A stretch of 64,000 bases of DNA from an uncultured Pseudomonadales bacterium. GTDB lineage: Bacteria; Pseudomonadota; Gammaproteobacteria; Pseudomonadales; Azotimanducaceae. Below are positions 33,866 to 42,377 of the stretch, one piece after another (position 1 is the first letter of the stretch; every line of letters begins with the position of its first letter). A program made the translations under genes and the position numbers. Under the pieces are notes generated by a model. That model did no database searches and was not told the origin of the DNA. It worked only from the letters and a program-made list of their open reading frames with translations. The stretch covers positions 4,687,154-4,751,153 of the forward strand of contig OY282447.1 in NCBI GenBank assembly GCA_958296165.1, written 5' to 3'.

Positions 33866-35909
33866 GAGCACGTTCGATTCATCAGACTACGGCCCGGCCT
33901 CGAACCTGCCGGGCCCAGGCGACGAGCGAGGCCGCTCGCTCGACGAACGTTCGAGCGGCATCGATACCCACACGCAGATCGGCGAACGGGATTCCATCCG
34001 CATCATTCTGCGCAGTGCCGCCTACATCCGTTTCTTCTTCTGGCGCTACGCCGGCAAGTTCGTCTTGAAGCTCAGCGCGTATGTCATCCAGCTGGCCATC
34101 CTGCCTTGGCCGGCGAAGATGCTGGTGGACCACGTGATCCTCGGCACGCCCGTTGCCGAAGCCAAGAACTACCCGCCGTATTGGCAGCCCGTTGTCGACT
34201 CCATGGTGGGCATGTCGCCGCTGGAGGTGCTGTTTTGGCTCGCCATCATGGGCCTCGCCAGCGTAGTGCTGATCGGCAGCTACATCACGGGCTACAGGGA
34301 TGACGTCGAAGCCGGCCTAGCCCAAGGCCACGACTATGCGACGCAAACGGAAAACAAGATCCACGGCGGCCACAGCACCTTCGGCGGGCTCTGGGGCTTC
34401 GTGGAGTTCAAGCTGAACACGCGCCTCTCGCAAGCCCTCAACCACACCCTGCGGGCGCAGCTGTTCAGCCGCATCGGCGCCTTATCGATGACGCAGTTGG
34501 AAGATCAACGCATCGGCGACTCGGTGTATCGCGTGATGTACGACGCCCCGCAAGTGCAGGAAATCTTCTACGAGATCACCCACACGCCCATCATGTCTAC
34601 GTTTCTCTACCTCTGGGCGCTGACAAGCATGTTGTTGACCTACCCGTCCTCGCCGGAGATATTTTGGATTACGTTGGCGATGTTCCCCACCTACGCCATC
34701 CTGTCGGGCCTCTTTTCGCGCATCGTGCGGCGTCGAGGCCAAGCGGCGCGTGCCGCTGGCGCGATCACCACCAGCACCATCGAAGAAGGCATGGACAACA
34801 TGCTGGCGGTGCAGAGCTTGGGCGGCAACGAGGAGAAAGGACGCTTCGACAAGGACAGCGCGGAATCCTTCCGGCGCTTCCGCGGCGTCGCGCTCATGTG
34901 GATGATCATTCCGCAAGTGGGCGACACCATCAACGCCATCGCCCAGACCGCGTTCTTCGTGTTCTTGATCGGCCTCATCATCGACGGCGCGATGACGCCG
35001 GGCGACTTCGGCGCCATGTTCGTGTTCTGGGGATTCCTGCGCGGGCCGGCGATGGCGCTGGGCGTGTTCTGGATTCGCTTCCAAGACAACGTGGCTGGCA
35101 TGCGGCGCGTATTCGCCATGATGGACTTGCCGGCGGAATCGGACCTCGGCACGACCCAGCTGCCGCCGATCCGCGAAGGCATTTCGATGCGCGGCGCCGG
35201 CCTCGTCTATCCCGACGGCCGGCGAGCGCTTGCGGACGTCGACCTAGACGCCAAGGTCGGCGAGATCGTTGCCTTCGTGGGCCCCACCGGCGCCGGTAAG
35301 ACTAGCCTCGCGTACTTGATTCCACGCTATCGGATGGCAAGCGAGGGCGTCGTGCAGGTGGACGGCCACGGCGTCAACGACCTCACGCTGGAAAGCCTGC
35401 GCAGCCAAGTGACCTACGTATTCCAAGAGACACAGCTGTTCTCGGATTCGATTCTGGACAACATCCGCTACGGCCGGCCCGACGCGACCCAAGACGAGGT
35501 GGAACGAGTGGCGCGAACCGCCGGCATCCACGACTTCATCGTGTCGTTGCCGGAGGGCTACGACACGAAACTCGGCGCCGCCGCAGCCAGCAAGCTGTCG
35601 GTGGGACAGAAGCAGCGCATCTCCATCGCCCGTGGCCTGCTGCGCGACTCGCGCATCCTCATTCTCGACGAACCCACGTCCGCACTAGACCCGGAGACCG
35701 AGCAGTATCTCGTGCAGTCGCTGCACGAAGCAGCCAAGGACCGCTTGGTCATCATCATCGCCCATCGCCTCTCCACCATCGCGCACGCCGACAAGATCGT
35801 TTTCCTCGACGACGGACGCATCATGGAGCAGGGCAGCCACCGCGAGCTGATGGCCAACCCAGACGGCCACTACAGGCGCTTCGCAGACCTGCAGACTTCC
35901 GTGGCCTAG
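33858..35909 (+). CDS. Exporter-fold ABC transporter, fused permease/ATPase, subunit B of pair 3
   Basis: Partner of the preceding subunit, 683 aa. Hydrophilic N-terminus of about 45 residues, first helix near KLSAYVIQLAILPWPAKMLV, loop ending QGHDYATQTENKIHGG, then LSQALNHTLRAQLFSRI and RIGDSVYRVMYDAPQVQEI. ATPase: GPTGAGKTS, VFQETQLFS, LSVGQKQRISIARG, ILILDEPTSALD, IIAHRLSTI. It resembles subunit B of pair 2 closely, including the TQTENK/TQTENQ loop, so pairs 2 and 3 arose by duplication. It ends eight bases before a convergent gene. Confidence 0.9.
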   Translation: MAESTFDSSDYGPASNLPGPGDERGRSLDERSSGIDTHTQIGERDSIRIILRSAAYIRFFFWRYAGKFVLKLSAYVIQLAILPWPAKMLVDHVILGTPVAEAKNYPPYWQPVVDSMVGMSPLEVLFWLAIMGLASVVLIGSYITGYRDDVEAGLAQGHDYATQTENKIHGGHSTFGGLWGFVEFKLNTRLSQALNHTLRAQLFSRIGALSMTQLEDQRIGDSVYRVMYDAPQVQEIFYEITHTPIMSTFLYLWALTSMLLTYPSSPEIFWITLAMFPTYAILSGLFSRIVRRRGQAARAAGAITTSTIEEGMDNMLAVQSLGGNEEKGRFDKDSAESFRRFRGVALMWMIIPQVGDTINAIAQTAFFVFLIGLIIDGAMTPGDFGAMFVFWGFLRGPAMALGVFWIRFQDNVAGMRRVFAMMDLPAESDLGTTQLPPIREGISMRGAGLVYPDGRRALADVDLDAKVGEIVAFVGPTGAGKTSLAYLIPRYRMASEGVVQVDGHGVNDLTLESLRSQVTYVFQETQLFSDSILDNIRYGRPDATQDEVERVARTAGIHDFIVSLPEGYDTKLGAAAASKLSVGQKQRISIARGLLRDSRILILDEPTSALDPETEQYLVQSLHEAAKDRLVIIIAHRLSTIAHADKIVFLDDGRIMEQGSHRELMANPDGHYRRFADLQTSVA

Positions 35910-35916
35910 ACCGGGG

Positions 35917-36924
35917 CTACTCCGTACAGGCCGATCCCGTCAGCAGAGCGGCGTAGGCTTCGCCCTGCTCCACCCGACCGGCGCGATCGGCGCTGAAACG
36001 TGCGAACTCGTGCGGTGCCGCCGATGGATCGAGGTCGATGCCCCACAACGCGGCGATTTGGTTCGGCACCACGGAATAACGGATGTCGATGATGCGGTAC
36101 GGCAGTGCCGGGTCCACCGCCACATAGCCATCCGAGAACCAACGGAAGCGTTCCACGTCGCGCGCCTGCTGCGAGTCGGCGGCGAGCCACGGCAGGTCTC
36201 GGTGCACGTCCAGCGCCGCAACGCTGGCGCCGGGGCACGCGGCCACATCGACGCCGACGCGCATCGCATCCACGTAGTAGCGGCCGTCGTGTTCGTACAC
36301 CACCTTCCAAACCATCAGGTTGGCAAAGCCCGCTTTGGCGGTGAGCCGCTTGGGTTCATGACCGCGCGCCGCCGCCAGCGCCGCGCCTGCGGCTTCCGCC
36401 CTTTGATTCTGCACCACGCCTGCGGCCAGATAGAGGATTGCCCAACCCACGCCGACGAGCGCCAGCCAACGACGGCGAGAGACCACAGCCGCGATCACCA
36501 AGGCCAACAGCGGCAGCGTAAACAGAGGGTCTACCACCGAGACGTTGTTCCACGCCACGCGGTGGTCGGAGAACGGCCAGAACAGCTGGGTGCCGTAGGA
36601 CGTACACGCATCCAAGAGCCCATGCGTGGCATAGCCGAGCAGACACCCCAGATAGGATTCCCGCCACGTCAACGTGCGTCGCACTGCCCCGTGCAGCAGC
36701 GCCGCTACAATCGCCGCCCCGATCGGAATGAACGCCAGCGCGTGCGTGAACTGGCGGTGGTACTCCAAGAACAGCAAGGTGTCGGTTTGCGACGAGATGA
36801 ACACGTCGAGGTCGGGGGCCATCCCCGCCAAACAACCGAGCAGCGCGAAGGCCCGCAGCCGACTGGGCGCAGCGACTGTTTGCCCTACTGCGGCGCCTAT
36901 GGCGCCTTGGCTGATGGGGTCCAC
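35917..36924 (-). CDS. YdjM/DUF457-type membrane-bound metal-dependent hydrolase
   Basis: A 335-residue inner-membrane protein. N-terminal family motifs are DPISQGAIGAAVGQ, then MAPDLDVFI (the PDLD metal site) and HRQFTHALAFIPIGAA (HR-x-x-TH), followed by LGYATHGLLDACTSYGTQLF with a further His and Asp. Several helices follow (LPLLALVIAAVV, ALVGVGWAILYLAAGVV), then a soluble C-terminal domain of about 150 residues. YdjM (LexA-regulated) and DUF457 proteins share this core; their reaction is not well defined. GTG 36924 is chosen because it precedes the conserved DPISQ; the frame is open further upstream. Confidence 0.85.
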   Translation of the reverse strand: MDPISQGAIGAAVGQTVAAPSRLRAFALLGCLAGMAPDLDVFISSQTDTLLFLEYHRQFTHALAFIPIGAAIVAALLHGAVRRTLTWRESYLGCLLGYATHGLLDACTSYGTQLFWPFSDHRVAWNNVSVVDPLFTLPLLALVIAAVVSRRRWLALVGVGWAILYLAAGVVQNQRAEAAGAALAAARGHEPKRLTAKAGFANLMVWKVVYEHDGRYYVDAMRVGVDVAACPGASVAALDVHRDLPWLAADSQQARDVERFRWFSDGYVAVDPALPYRIIDIRYSVVPNQIAALWGIDLDPSAAPHEFARFSADRAGRVEQGEAYAALLTGSACTE

Positions 36925-36986
36925 GCCAGTCGCTTTCGCCGCGCTCGCCGCGCTTTCGTCGTCAGCTCGTCCAGCCTGTACGCACT

Positions 36987-38072
36987 CTACGCGGGCACAT
37001 CGATCACGACCGGCTCGGCGCCGACTTCCATCACGCCGACGTCGAAACAGGCCGCATCCGCCAGCGTAAAGACGCCCGTGTTGGTGTGCGGGAATTGGTC
37101 GCTCACGTGCCGCACCGTCACCCGATGCGAGCCCGGCACCACGCCGTGGCTGGCAGGAATCGCGAACTTGCCGTTCTCGCCGCGCGAAGTGCGCGCGCGG
37201 GCTGGCGGGGCGTTGTCGTCGAGGGGCTGGAACGTCACCCAAGCCATGCCCGGCGCCTCGCCCTTCAGCGTCACTCGCCCGTTCACGCCCTGCCGCTGCC
37301 GACCGCTCAAGAAGCCCGAGCGGCGCAGCCAGTTCGTCAGTAACGCCGGCCAGCCGCAGAAATCCGGGTCGCCAGGGCCAAGCCCCATGCCGTGTTCGCC
37401 AAAGCCGTAGATGTGCAGTTCCGCCGCCACGCCAGCGCCGAGCAGCGCATCGTAGAACAGCGTCGATTGGCTGGCTGGCACAATCGCGTCTTCGTGGCTG
37501 TGAACAAGAAAGGTCGGCGGCGTGCTCGCGTTTACGCGCACGTCGGCGGGCGTGTATTCGTCGGCCTTGCGGCCGCGCTCAATGCCATTCGTGACGGCAT
37601 AGACGGGCACCAGAAAGCTCGGCCGGCTCGATTCTCGTTCGACCGGATCGGCGGCGTTCGGCTTGCCGTCGTCCCAGCGCGTGCCCACCGCCACCGCCAG
37701 GTGTCCGCCGGCGGAGAAGCCCAACATGCCGATGCGATCCCTGGCGATGCCGAACTCGGCGGCTGCATGGCGCACTACGCGCACGGCGCGCAGGCCGTCC
37801 AGCAACGAGATCTCCGAGTCGTAGCGCTCGCCGACGCGATAGCGCAGCACGAAGGCGGCGATGCCGCGGCGATTCAGCCACCGCGCCACCTGCAAGCCTT
37901 CGTGATCGGAGGCGAGTATTCGGTAGCCGCCGCCAGGATTCACGATCACGGCCGTGCCCGTGCCGGCGCCGTCCGGCAGATGCGGCGTCAACTGCGGCTG
38001 GTCGATGGCGTGTTCGCCGAGCGCGAACGGAGCGCCCTCGGGCCACAACCGCAGCGCATCGAGATCAGCCAA
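36987..38072 (-). CDS. Alpha/beta hydrolase of the acetyl-esterase type with C-terminal beta-sandwich domain
   Basis: A 361-residue esterase. The N-terminal domain has the oxyanion region VIVNPGGGYRILASDHEG, nucleophile GFSAGGHLA, acid in HSHEDAIVP and histidine in GEHGMGLG, as in BD-FAE/acetyl-xylan esterases. Residues about 265-361 form an Ig/carboxypeptidase-regulatory-like domain (GRVTLKGEAPGMAWVTFQPL) that is uncommon on these enzymes. It overlaps the SDR gene by eight bases and starts with TTG 38072. No signal peptide, so it probably acts on substrate brought in by the operon's symporter. Confidence 0.85.
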   Translation of the reverse strand: MADLDALRLWPEGAPFALGEHAIDQPQLTPHLPDGAGTGTAVIVNPGGGYRILASDHEGLQVARWLNRRGIAAFVLRYRVGERYDSEISLLDGLRAVRVVRHAAAEFGIARDRIGMLGFSAGGHLAVAVGTRWDDGKPNAADPVERESSRPSFLVPVYAVTNGIERGRKADEYTPADVRVNASTPPTFLVHSHEDAIVPASQSTLFYDALLGAGVAAELHIYGFGEHGMGLGPGDPDFCGWPALLTNWLRRSGFLSGRQRQGVNGRVTLKGEAPGMAWVTFQPLDDNAPPARARTSRGENGKFAIPASHGVVPGSHRVTVRHVSDQFPHTNTGVFTLADAACFDVGVMEVGAEPVVIDVPA

Positions 38073-38856
38073 TGGTGGTCGCCCCGCCGTCGCACGGAAT
38101 CGTCTGCCCCGTCAAGTACGAGCCGGCCTTGGAGGAGAGGAAGATCGTGAGCCCGGCGGCATCTTCCATGCGCCCCCAACGCCGCATGGGGAAACTGGCA
38201 GTCACCTCTCGATCCTGTGCCTCGGTGGCGAACAACGGCGCTGTCATCTTCGATTTGAACGGGCCGGGCGCGATGACGTTGACGTTGATGTGGTCGGCCA
38301 TCAAATCTCGCGCCAGTTGCGCCGAAAGCTGGCACAAGCCGGCCTTGGCCGCAACGTAGGAGTAGTTCATCAAGCCGCTTGGCTTCACTCCGTTTACGGA
38401 CGAGATGTTCACGATGGACGCCCGCTGCTCGGCGCTGGCGGCGGCACGGATTGCCGGCAGGAGCTTCTGGATCAGGAAGAACGGGCTCTTTACGTCCAAG
38501 TCGACCACGCGATCCCAAGCCTTCTCGGTGAACTCGTCGATAGGCAGGCTCCACGTCAGACCGGCGTTGTTGACGAGAACATGCAGCTCGTCCTCCCGCT
38601 CCCGGAACGCCGTGGCGAGCGCTTCGCAGCCAGCAACGTCGCGCAGATCGGCGGGGATGGCCGTGCAGTCGCCGTACTCGCGCAAGCCACGCTGCGCGGC
38701 GGCGCAGGCGTCGAGCTTGCGCGACGAAACGTACACCCGAGCTCCCGCGCGCACCAACCCCTCGGCGATCATCAAGCCGATGCCGCGCGTGCCGCCGGTG
38801 ACCAGGGCCACCTTGCCGCGCACGCTGAACAGCTGCTCGTAGAAAGAAGCGCTCAT
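38065..38856 (-). CDS. Short-chain dehydrogenase/reductase
   Basis: NAD(P)-dependent oxidoreductase, 263 aa. Cofactor motif VTGGTRGIG, NNAG motif VLVNNAGLTW, catalytic Ser in NISSVNG and YSYVAAKAG (Tyr-x-x-x-Lys), and the C-terminal YLTGQTIPCDGG. It resembles FabG-like/gluconate-dehydrogenase-type SDRs. Position between a sodium symporter (ATGA overlap) and a hydrolase (eight-base overlap) suggests oxidation of a sugar acid or similar imported compound. ATG 38856 is the start; the long open frame upstream is a shadow of the symporter gene. Confidence 0.9.
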   Translation of the reverse strand: MSASFYEQLFSVRGKVALVTGGTRGIGLMIAEGLVRAGARVYVSSRKLDACAAAQRGLREYGDCTAIPADLRDVAGCEALATAFREREDELHVLVNNAGLTWSLPIDEFTEKAWDRVVDLDVKSPFFLIQKLLPAIRAAASAEQRASIVNISSVNGVKPSGLMNYSYVAAKAGLCQLSAQLARDLMADHINVNVIAPGPFKSKMTAPLFATEAQDREVTASFPMRRWGRMEDAAGLTIFLSSKAGSYLTGQTIPCDGGATTIG

Positions 38857-40466
38857 GCCAGCTCTCTGCCGTCCCTGCCGAGCGCCGGCGCAGCCGTCGC
38901 TTCCGGGGCATCTTCGCCGAACATCGCGGCGACATGCGCGGCCGGCAGCGGTGCGGTGAGCTTCGACACCAATACCGTCAAGACGATCCCCACTCCTTCG
39001 CCGATGGCCGCGCAAGAGGTGGGGTTGGGGCCCTCGCCGTACAGCCAAGCGATGGCGCCGTGCAGGAACGTGCCGGAGAACCAGTCCGGATTGAGCAACT
39101 CCGCGTGCAAGATCACGAAGGTGAGGAAACCGCCGACGAGCCCGGAGTAGGCGCCGGCTCTCGTCACGCCCTTCCAAAGGGCGCCCACCACCAGCGGCCC
39201 GGCGAACGCCGCCATCATGCCGCCGATGCCGATCCAGACGATCAAGGCAATGTTGCGCTCCACGAGCAGCCAGGCCAGCACGGTGCAGATCACCATGGTC
39301 ACCACCGTCGCCACGCGGCTGATCAGGAGCTCCTGCCGGTCGCGCTGTTCCTCGGTGGCATTGGGGGCAATGTACTTGGCAAACGTGCGCCGGTATAGGT
39401 CGTTGGAGATGATCTGCGACGAGGACACCACCAGACCGTCGGCCGTGGACATGATGGCGGCCAGAATGCCGACGCCGATGAGCGCGGCAAGCCAAGTGGG
39501 AAACAGCTCGATGAACAGCATCGGCAGCGCCTGATTGGGATTGGCGCCTGCTTCGTTGAGCGCACCGTCCAGCAGCGCCCGCGCCAACAGGCCAGCGAGA
39601 CCGAGCATGCCCAACGTAATGCCGAAGCTGAACGCCAGCTTGATGAACGAGCGCTGCTGGTTGGTGTTCTTCAGCGCCCACAGTTTGTTGCCAAGATGCG
39701 GCAGCAGGCCCAGCGGAATGTGCGCAAAGACGACGCAGATGATCGACCAAGGCGAGTGGTAGAGCGGTGTCTGCACGTTCAACGGCTTCACCAAATGCTC
39801 GTCCTGGCGTTGCAGGCTTTCGAGCAGGGCCGGAAAGCCGCCGTCCATGCCGACGCCGAACACGAACAGCACGATTACCAGCGCGGCCAGCGCCAGCATC
39901 ATCACGCCTTGGGCGCCATCGGTGAGGATGTCGGCGTGCGCGCCGCCCAGCACCACGTAGATCATCAACACCACGGACGTCACGATCAGCGCCCAGATCG
40001 GCGGCATGCCGAGCATCACCTCGAACATCACGAGGCCGGAGACCAGCTGTCCCGCCAAATAGAAGAACAGCACTAAGGAGAACACGGAGACGATCACGCG
40101 GATGCCGGCGGACTGGAAGCGATCGCCGAGATACTCCGGAATCGTGCGGTTGCCAAAGCGGTTGCCGGAGGTTGCGATCAACCTCATGCAGATCAGCACG
40201 CCGAAGTAGACCCCGATCGGGTAGAGGAAGTTGCCCCACACCGTTGCCAGCCCCCATTGGTAGGCGAGCCCGGGTCCGCCGAGGAACGTAGCGCCGCTGG
40301 CGGTGGTGGCGGCGAACGCGAAGGCCAGAAACACTGGCCCGTAAGAACCGCGCGCAGTGGCGAAGTCGTCCGCATGCTGCACCCGACGCTGGCCCAGCCA
40401 GCCGATCAGCAGCATGGCGCCAACGTAGAGAACGAGGAACAACGAAGACCAAGCGACCAGCGACAT
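38853..40466 (-). CDS. Sodium:solute symporter (SSS family)
   Basis: A 537-residue inner-membrane transporter with about 13 helices. Family motifs include FAATTASGATFLGGPGLAYQ near the first core helices, MIYVVLGGAHADILTDGAQG, and LIGVGILAAIMSTADGLVVS followed by SQIISNDLYRR (the conserved Ser/Thr of the sodium site). It is the first gene of a three-gene operon with an SDR and an esterase. AAGGGG lies six bases before ATG 40466. The substrate is unknown; pantothenate, proline, sugars and carboxylates are known for the family. Confidence 0.92.
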   Translation of the reverse strand: MSLVAWSSLFLVLYVGAMLLIGWLGQRRVQHADDFATARGSYGPVFLAFAFAATTASGATFLGGPGLAYQWGLATVWGNFLYPIGVYFGVLICMRLIATSGNRFGNRTIPEYLGDRFQSAGIRVIVSVFSLVLFFYLAGQLVSGLVMFEVMLGMPPIWALIVTSVVLMIYVVLGGAHADILTDGAQGVMMLALAALVIVLFVFGVGMDGGFPALLESLQRQDEHLVKPLNVQTPLYHSPWSIICVVFAHIPLGLLPHLGNKLWALKNTNQQRSFIKLAFSFGITLGMLGLAGLLARALLDGALNEAGANPNQALPMLFIELFPTWLAALIGVGILAAIMSTADGLVVSSSQIISNDLYRRTFAKYIAPNATEEQRDRQELLISRVATVVTMVICTVLAWLLVERNIALIVWIGIGGMMAAFAGPLVVGALWKGVTRAGAYSGLVGGFLTFVILHAELLNPDWFSGTFLHGAIAWLYGEGPNPTSCAAIGEGVGIVLTVLVSKLTAPLPAAHVAAMFGEDAPEATAAPALGRDGRELA

Positions 40467-40525
40467 GCAATCCCCTTAACCCAACCCAATAAACACGGCG
40501 AGCATAACGCGAGCGCTACGGCTTG

Positions 40526-40542
40526 TTCCATGCCGTATGGAA
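40526..40542. promoter_or_regulatory. Palindrome TTCCAT-N5-ATGGAA upstream of the symporter operon
   Basis: A perfect 6-base inverted repeat with a 5-base centre lies 60-76 bases before the symporter ATG. On the minus strand it overlaps a candidate -35 (TGGAAC), with TATGCT 18 bases further as -10. This fits an operator for the catabolic operon. The rest of 40467-40665 shows no gene. Confidence 0.35.
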
Positions 40543-40665
40543 TCGGCAGGGTTCCAAGACGATTGGCGCGGTCGCCGTGGATGGCAACCAGTGCCGCCAA
40601 TCGCCAACGACTATGTTCGCAAGCGCCCTGTGGCTTGAACTTCGCCTGCTTAGCTCACGTTGGCG

Positions 40666-41262
40666 TTAGTCGCGCAGGTTGGCGCCGCCGTCGTCGAGTT
40701 GCTCGGGGCGCCGCCAGTAGTTGTACTGCGGGGTCCAATCGTCCACCCCAGCCAAGCCGAGAAACGGCCACAGGGCGCAGTACAAATCGCCAGGACCGAA
40801 TACGCAGGCGTTCTTGCGGCGTACCGCATCGCCTTCGCGCTCGTACACCACGGCACCGGGATAGTTCTCCGCTTCGCCGAACACGCCCTGCTCTTGGATG
40901 TATGCGCCGCCGCCGTGCGAGGCCATGCGGAAGCGCCAGCCGCGAGCGCTCGCGAACTGGCGCTGCAGAGCCGGTGGATCCTTGGAGACCAGCACCACCG
41001 CCAAGGCGTCTTCCAAGTGCGGCAAGAGACCGTTGAAGCCATCGGCCCAAAGCGTGCAGTAGCGGCAGCCTTGGCCCATGTTGTGGATCACCAAGAGCTT
41101 GTCGCGGTCGCCGAACAGCGCCCGCAGCGTCGTTTCGCCGGCAGTGGTTTGGAAGGCGTAGTCGGGCACCGGCGTGGCCGGGCTGCTCTTGCGCAGTGCG
41201 TTGAGCTCGGCCGTGAGCTCGCCGATGCGGCTCTCCAGCGCTGCGATCTTGTCATGCGTCAT
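40666..41262 (-). CDS. DUF899 family thioredoxin-like protein
   Basis: A 198-residue protein with a thioredoxin fold. A short N-terminal coiled coil (ALESRIGELTAELNALRK) leads into LRALFGDRDKLLVIHNMG and the redox-like site GCRYC; the C-terminal PFLGLAGVDDWTPQYNYW is characteristic of DUF899. Substrate and function are not established for the family. ATG 41262 is taken as start; GTG 41268 is two codons upstream. Confidence 0.82.
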   Translation of the reverse strand: MTHDKIAALESRIGELTAELNALRKSSPATPVPDYAFQTTAGETTLRALFGDRDKLLVIHNMGQGCRYCTLWADGFNGLLPHLEDALAVVLVSKDPPALQRQFASARGWRFRMASHGGGAYIQEQGVFGEAENYPGAVVYEREGDAVRRKNACVFGPGDLYCALWPFLGLAGVDDWTPQYNYWRRPEQLDDGGANLRD

Positions 41263-41309
41263 CGACACCGTCTCGCTGCAAAAGGCTTGCGCACCCTATC
41301 ACATGCACC

Positions 41310-42305
41310 TCACATGCACCGAGCCGCGCCCGGCTGCAGGGCCGCGGCGAGCTCGCCGGGGCAGGTCATCAAGCCGCGATCCGTGATCCAGCCCGTCACC
41401 AATTCGGCAGGCACGACGTCGAACGCTGGATTGCGAACGCGGATTCCAGGCACTGTGGGGATCGAGCCCGTCACCTCGGCGGAATCGCGCTCTTCGATCA
41501 CCACGTCATTGCCGTGGGCGGTTTCGGGATCGAACGTCGAGGCCGGGAAGGCCACATAGAACGGAACGTCGTGGTAGCGGCAGGCGATGGCGACGCCGCG
41601 GGTGCCGATCTTATTGACCGCATCGCCGTTGGCAGTCACTCGGTCGGCGCCCACGAGCGCCATGTCGATCTCGCCCTGGGCCATCAGATGCGCGGCTGCG
41701 CTGTCGCAGATCAGCGTCACGTCCATGCCTGCCTGCGTCAATTCCCACGCGGTCAGACGAGCACCCTGTAGAGCCGGGCGAGTCTCGTTCACGAACACGC
41801 TGAAACCCGTCCCCGCAGCGTGGGCCAGATAGAGCGGCGCGGTGGCGGTGCCGAGCGCGGACACGGCCAACGCGCCGGCGTTGCAGTGCGTGAGCACAGT
41901 GCAGCCTTCGCGTATCAGCTGCACGCCGCTTGCGCCGATGGCTTGGCACATCTGCGCGTCTTCACGGTGGATCGCCTGCGCTTCGGCGACTGCGTCCGCA
42001 GCCGCCAGCATGCGCTTTACGGCCCATGCCAAGTTGACGGCCGTGGGCCGGGCGGCGATGAGCGTAGCCGCGGCGCGTTCTCGATCTTCGCCCGCACCAG
42101 TCGCCAGAGCCATGCCGTAGGCCGCCGCGATGCCGATGGCGGGCGCGCCCCGCACGGTCATGTTGGCTATGGCTTGCGCCACAGCTGCCGCACTCGCCTG
42201 CTCCTCGTAGACGACCTCGCCAGGCAGGCGGCGTTGGTCGAGCAGCCAGAAGCGGCCGTCCTGCCAGCGCATCGACGGCGGCAGGGTCACAACCTGCGCC
42301 GCCAT
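41310..42305 (-). CDS. mtnA: S-methyl-5-thioribose-1-phosphate isomerase
   Basis: MtnA converts 5-methylthioribose 1-phosphate to 5-methylthioribulose 1-phosphate in methionine salvage. The 331-residue protein has normal length. Motifs: MTVRGAPAIGIAAAYG, VLTHCNAGALA with the catalytic Cys, VGADRVTANGDAVNKIGT with the catalytic Asp, and PFYVAFPASTFD. Homologues can act on ribose 1,5-bisphosphate, but the sequence fits MtnA. No other mtn genes are next to it, so the salvage pathway is dispersed. Confidence 0.92.
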   Translation of the reverse strand: MAAQVVTLPPSMRWQDGRFWLLDQRRLPGEVVYEEQASAAAVAQAIANMTVRGAPAIGIAAAYGMALATGAGEDRERAAATLIAARPTAVNLAWAVKRMLAAADAVAEAQAIHREDAQMCQAIGASGVQLIREGCTVLTHCNAGALAVSALGTATAPLYLAHAAGTGFSVFVNETRPALQGARLTAWELTQAGMDVTLICDSAAAHLMAQGEIDMALVGADRVTANGDAVNKIGTRGVAIACRYHDVPFYVAFPASTFDPETAHGNDVVIEERDSAEVTGSIPTVPGIRVRNPAFDVVPAELVTGWITDRGLMTCPGELAAALQPGAARCM

Positions 42306-42377
42306 CCGGCCTCAACAACCCGGATCGCGCCCGACGGACGACGCCCTCTGCTCAAGGCCGGTGCGGCTCGGCACGCA

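Noticed and set aside
38065-40470. 801-codon minus-strand open frame
   Set aside because: Only its last 263 codons (SDR) are real; the rest is the antiparallel-frame shadow of the symporter gene, with Arg/His/Ala-rich low-homology sequence.
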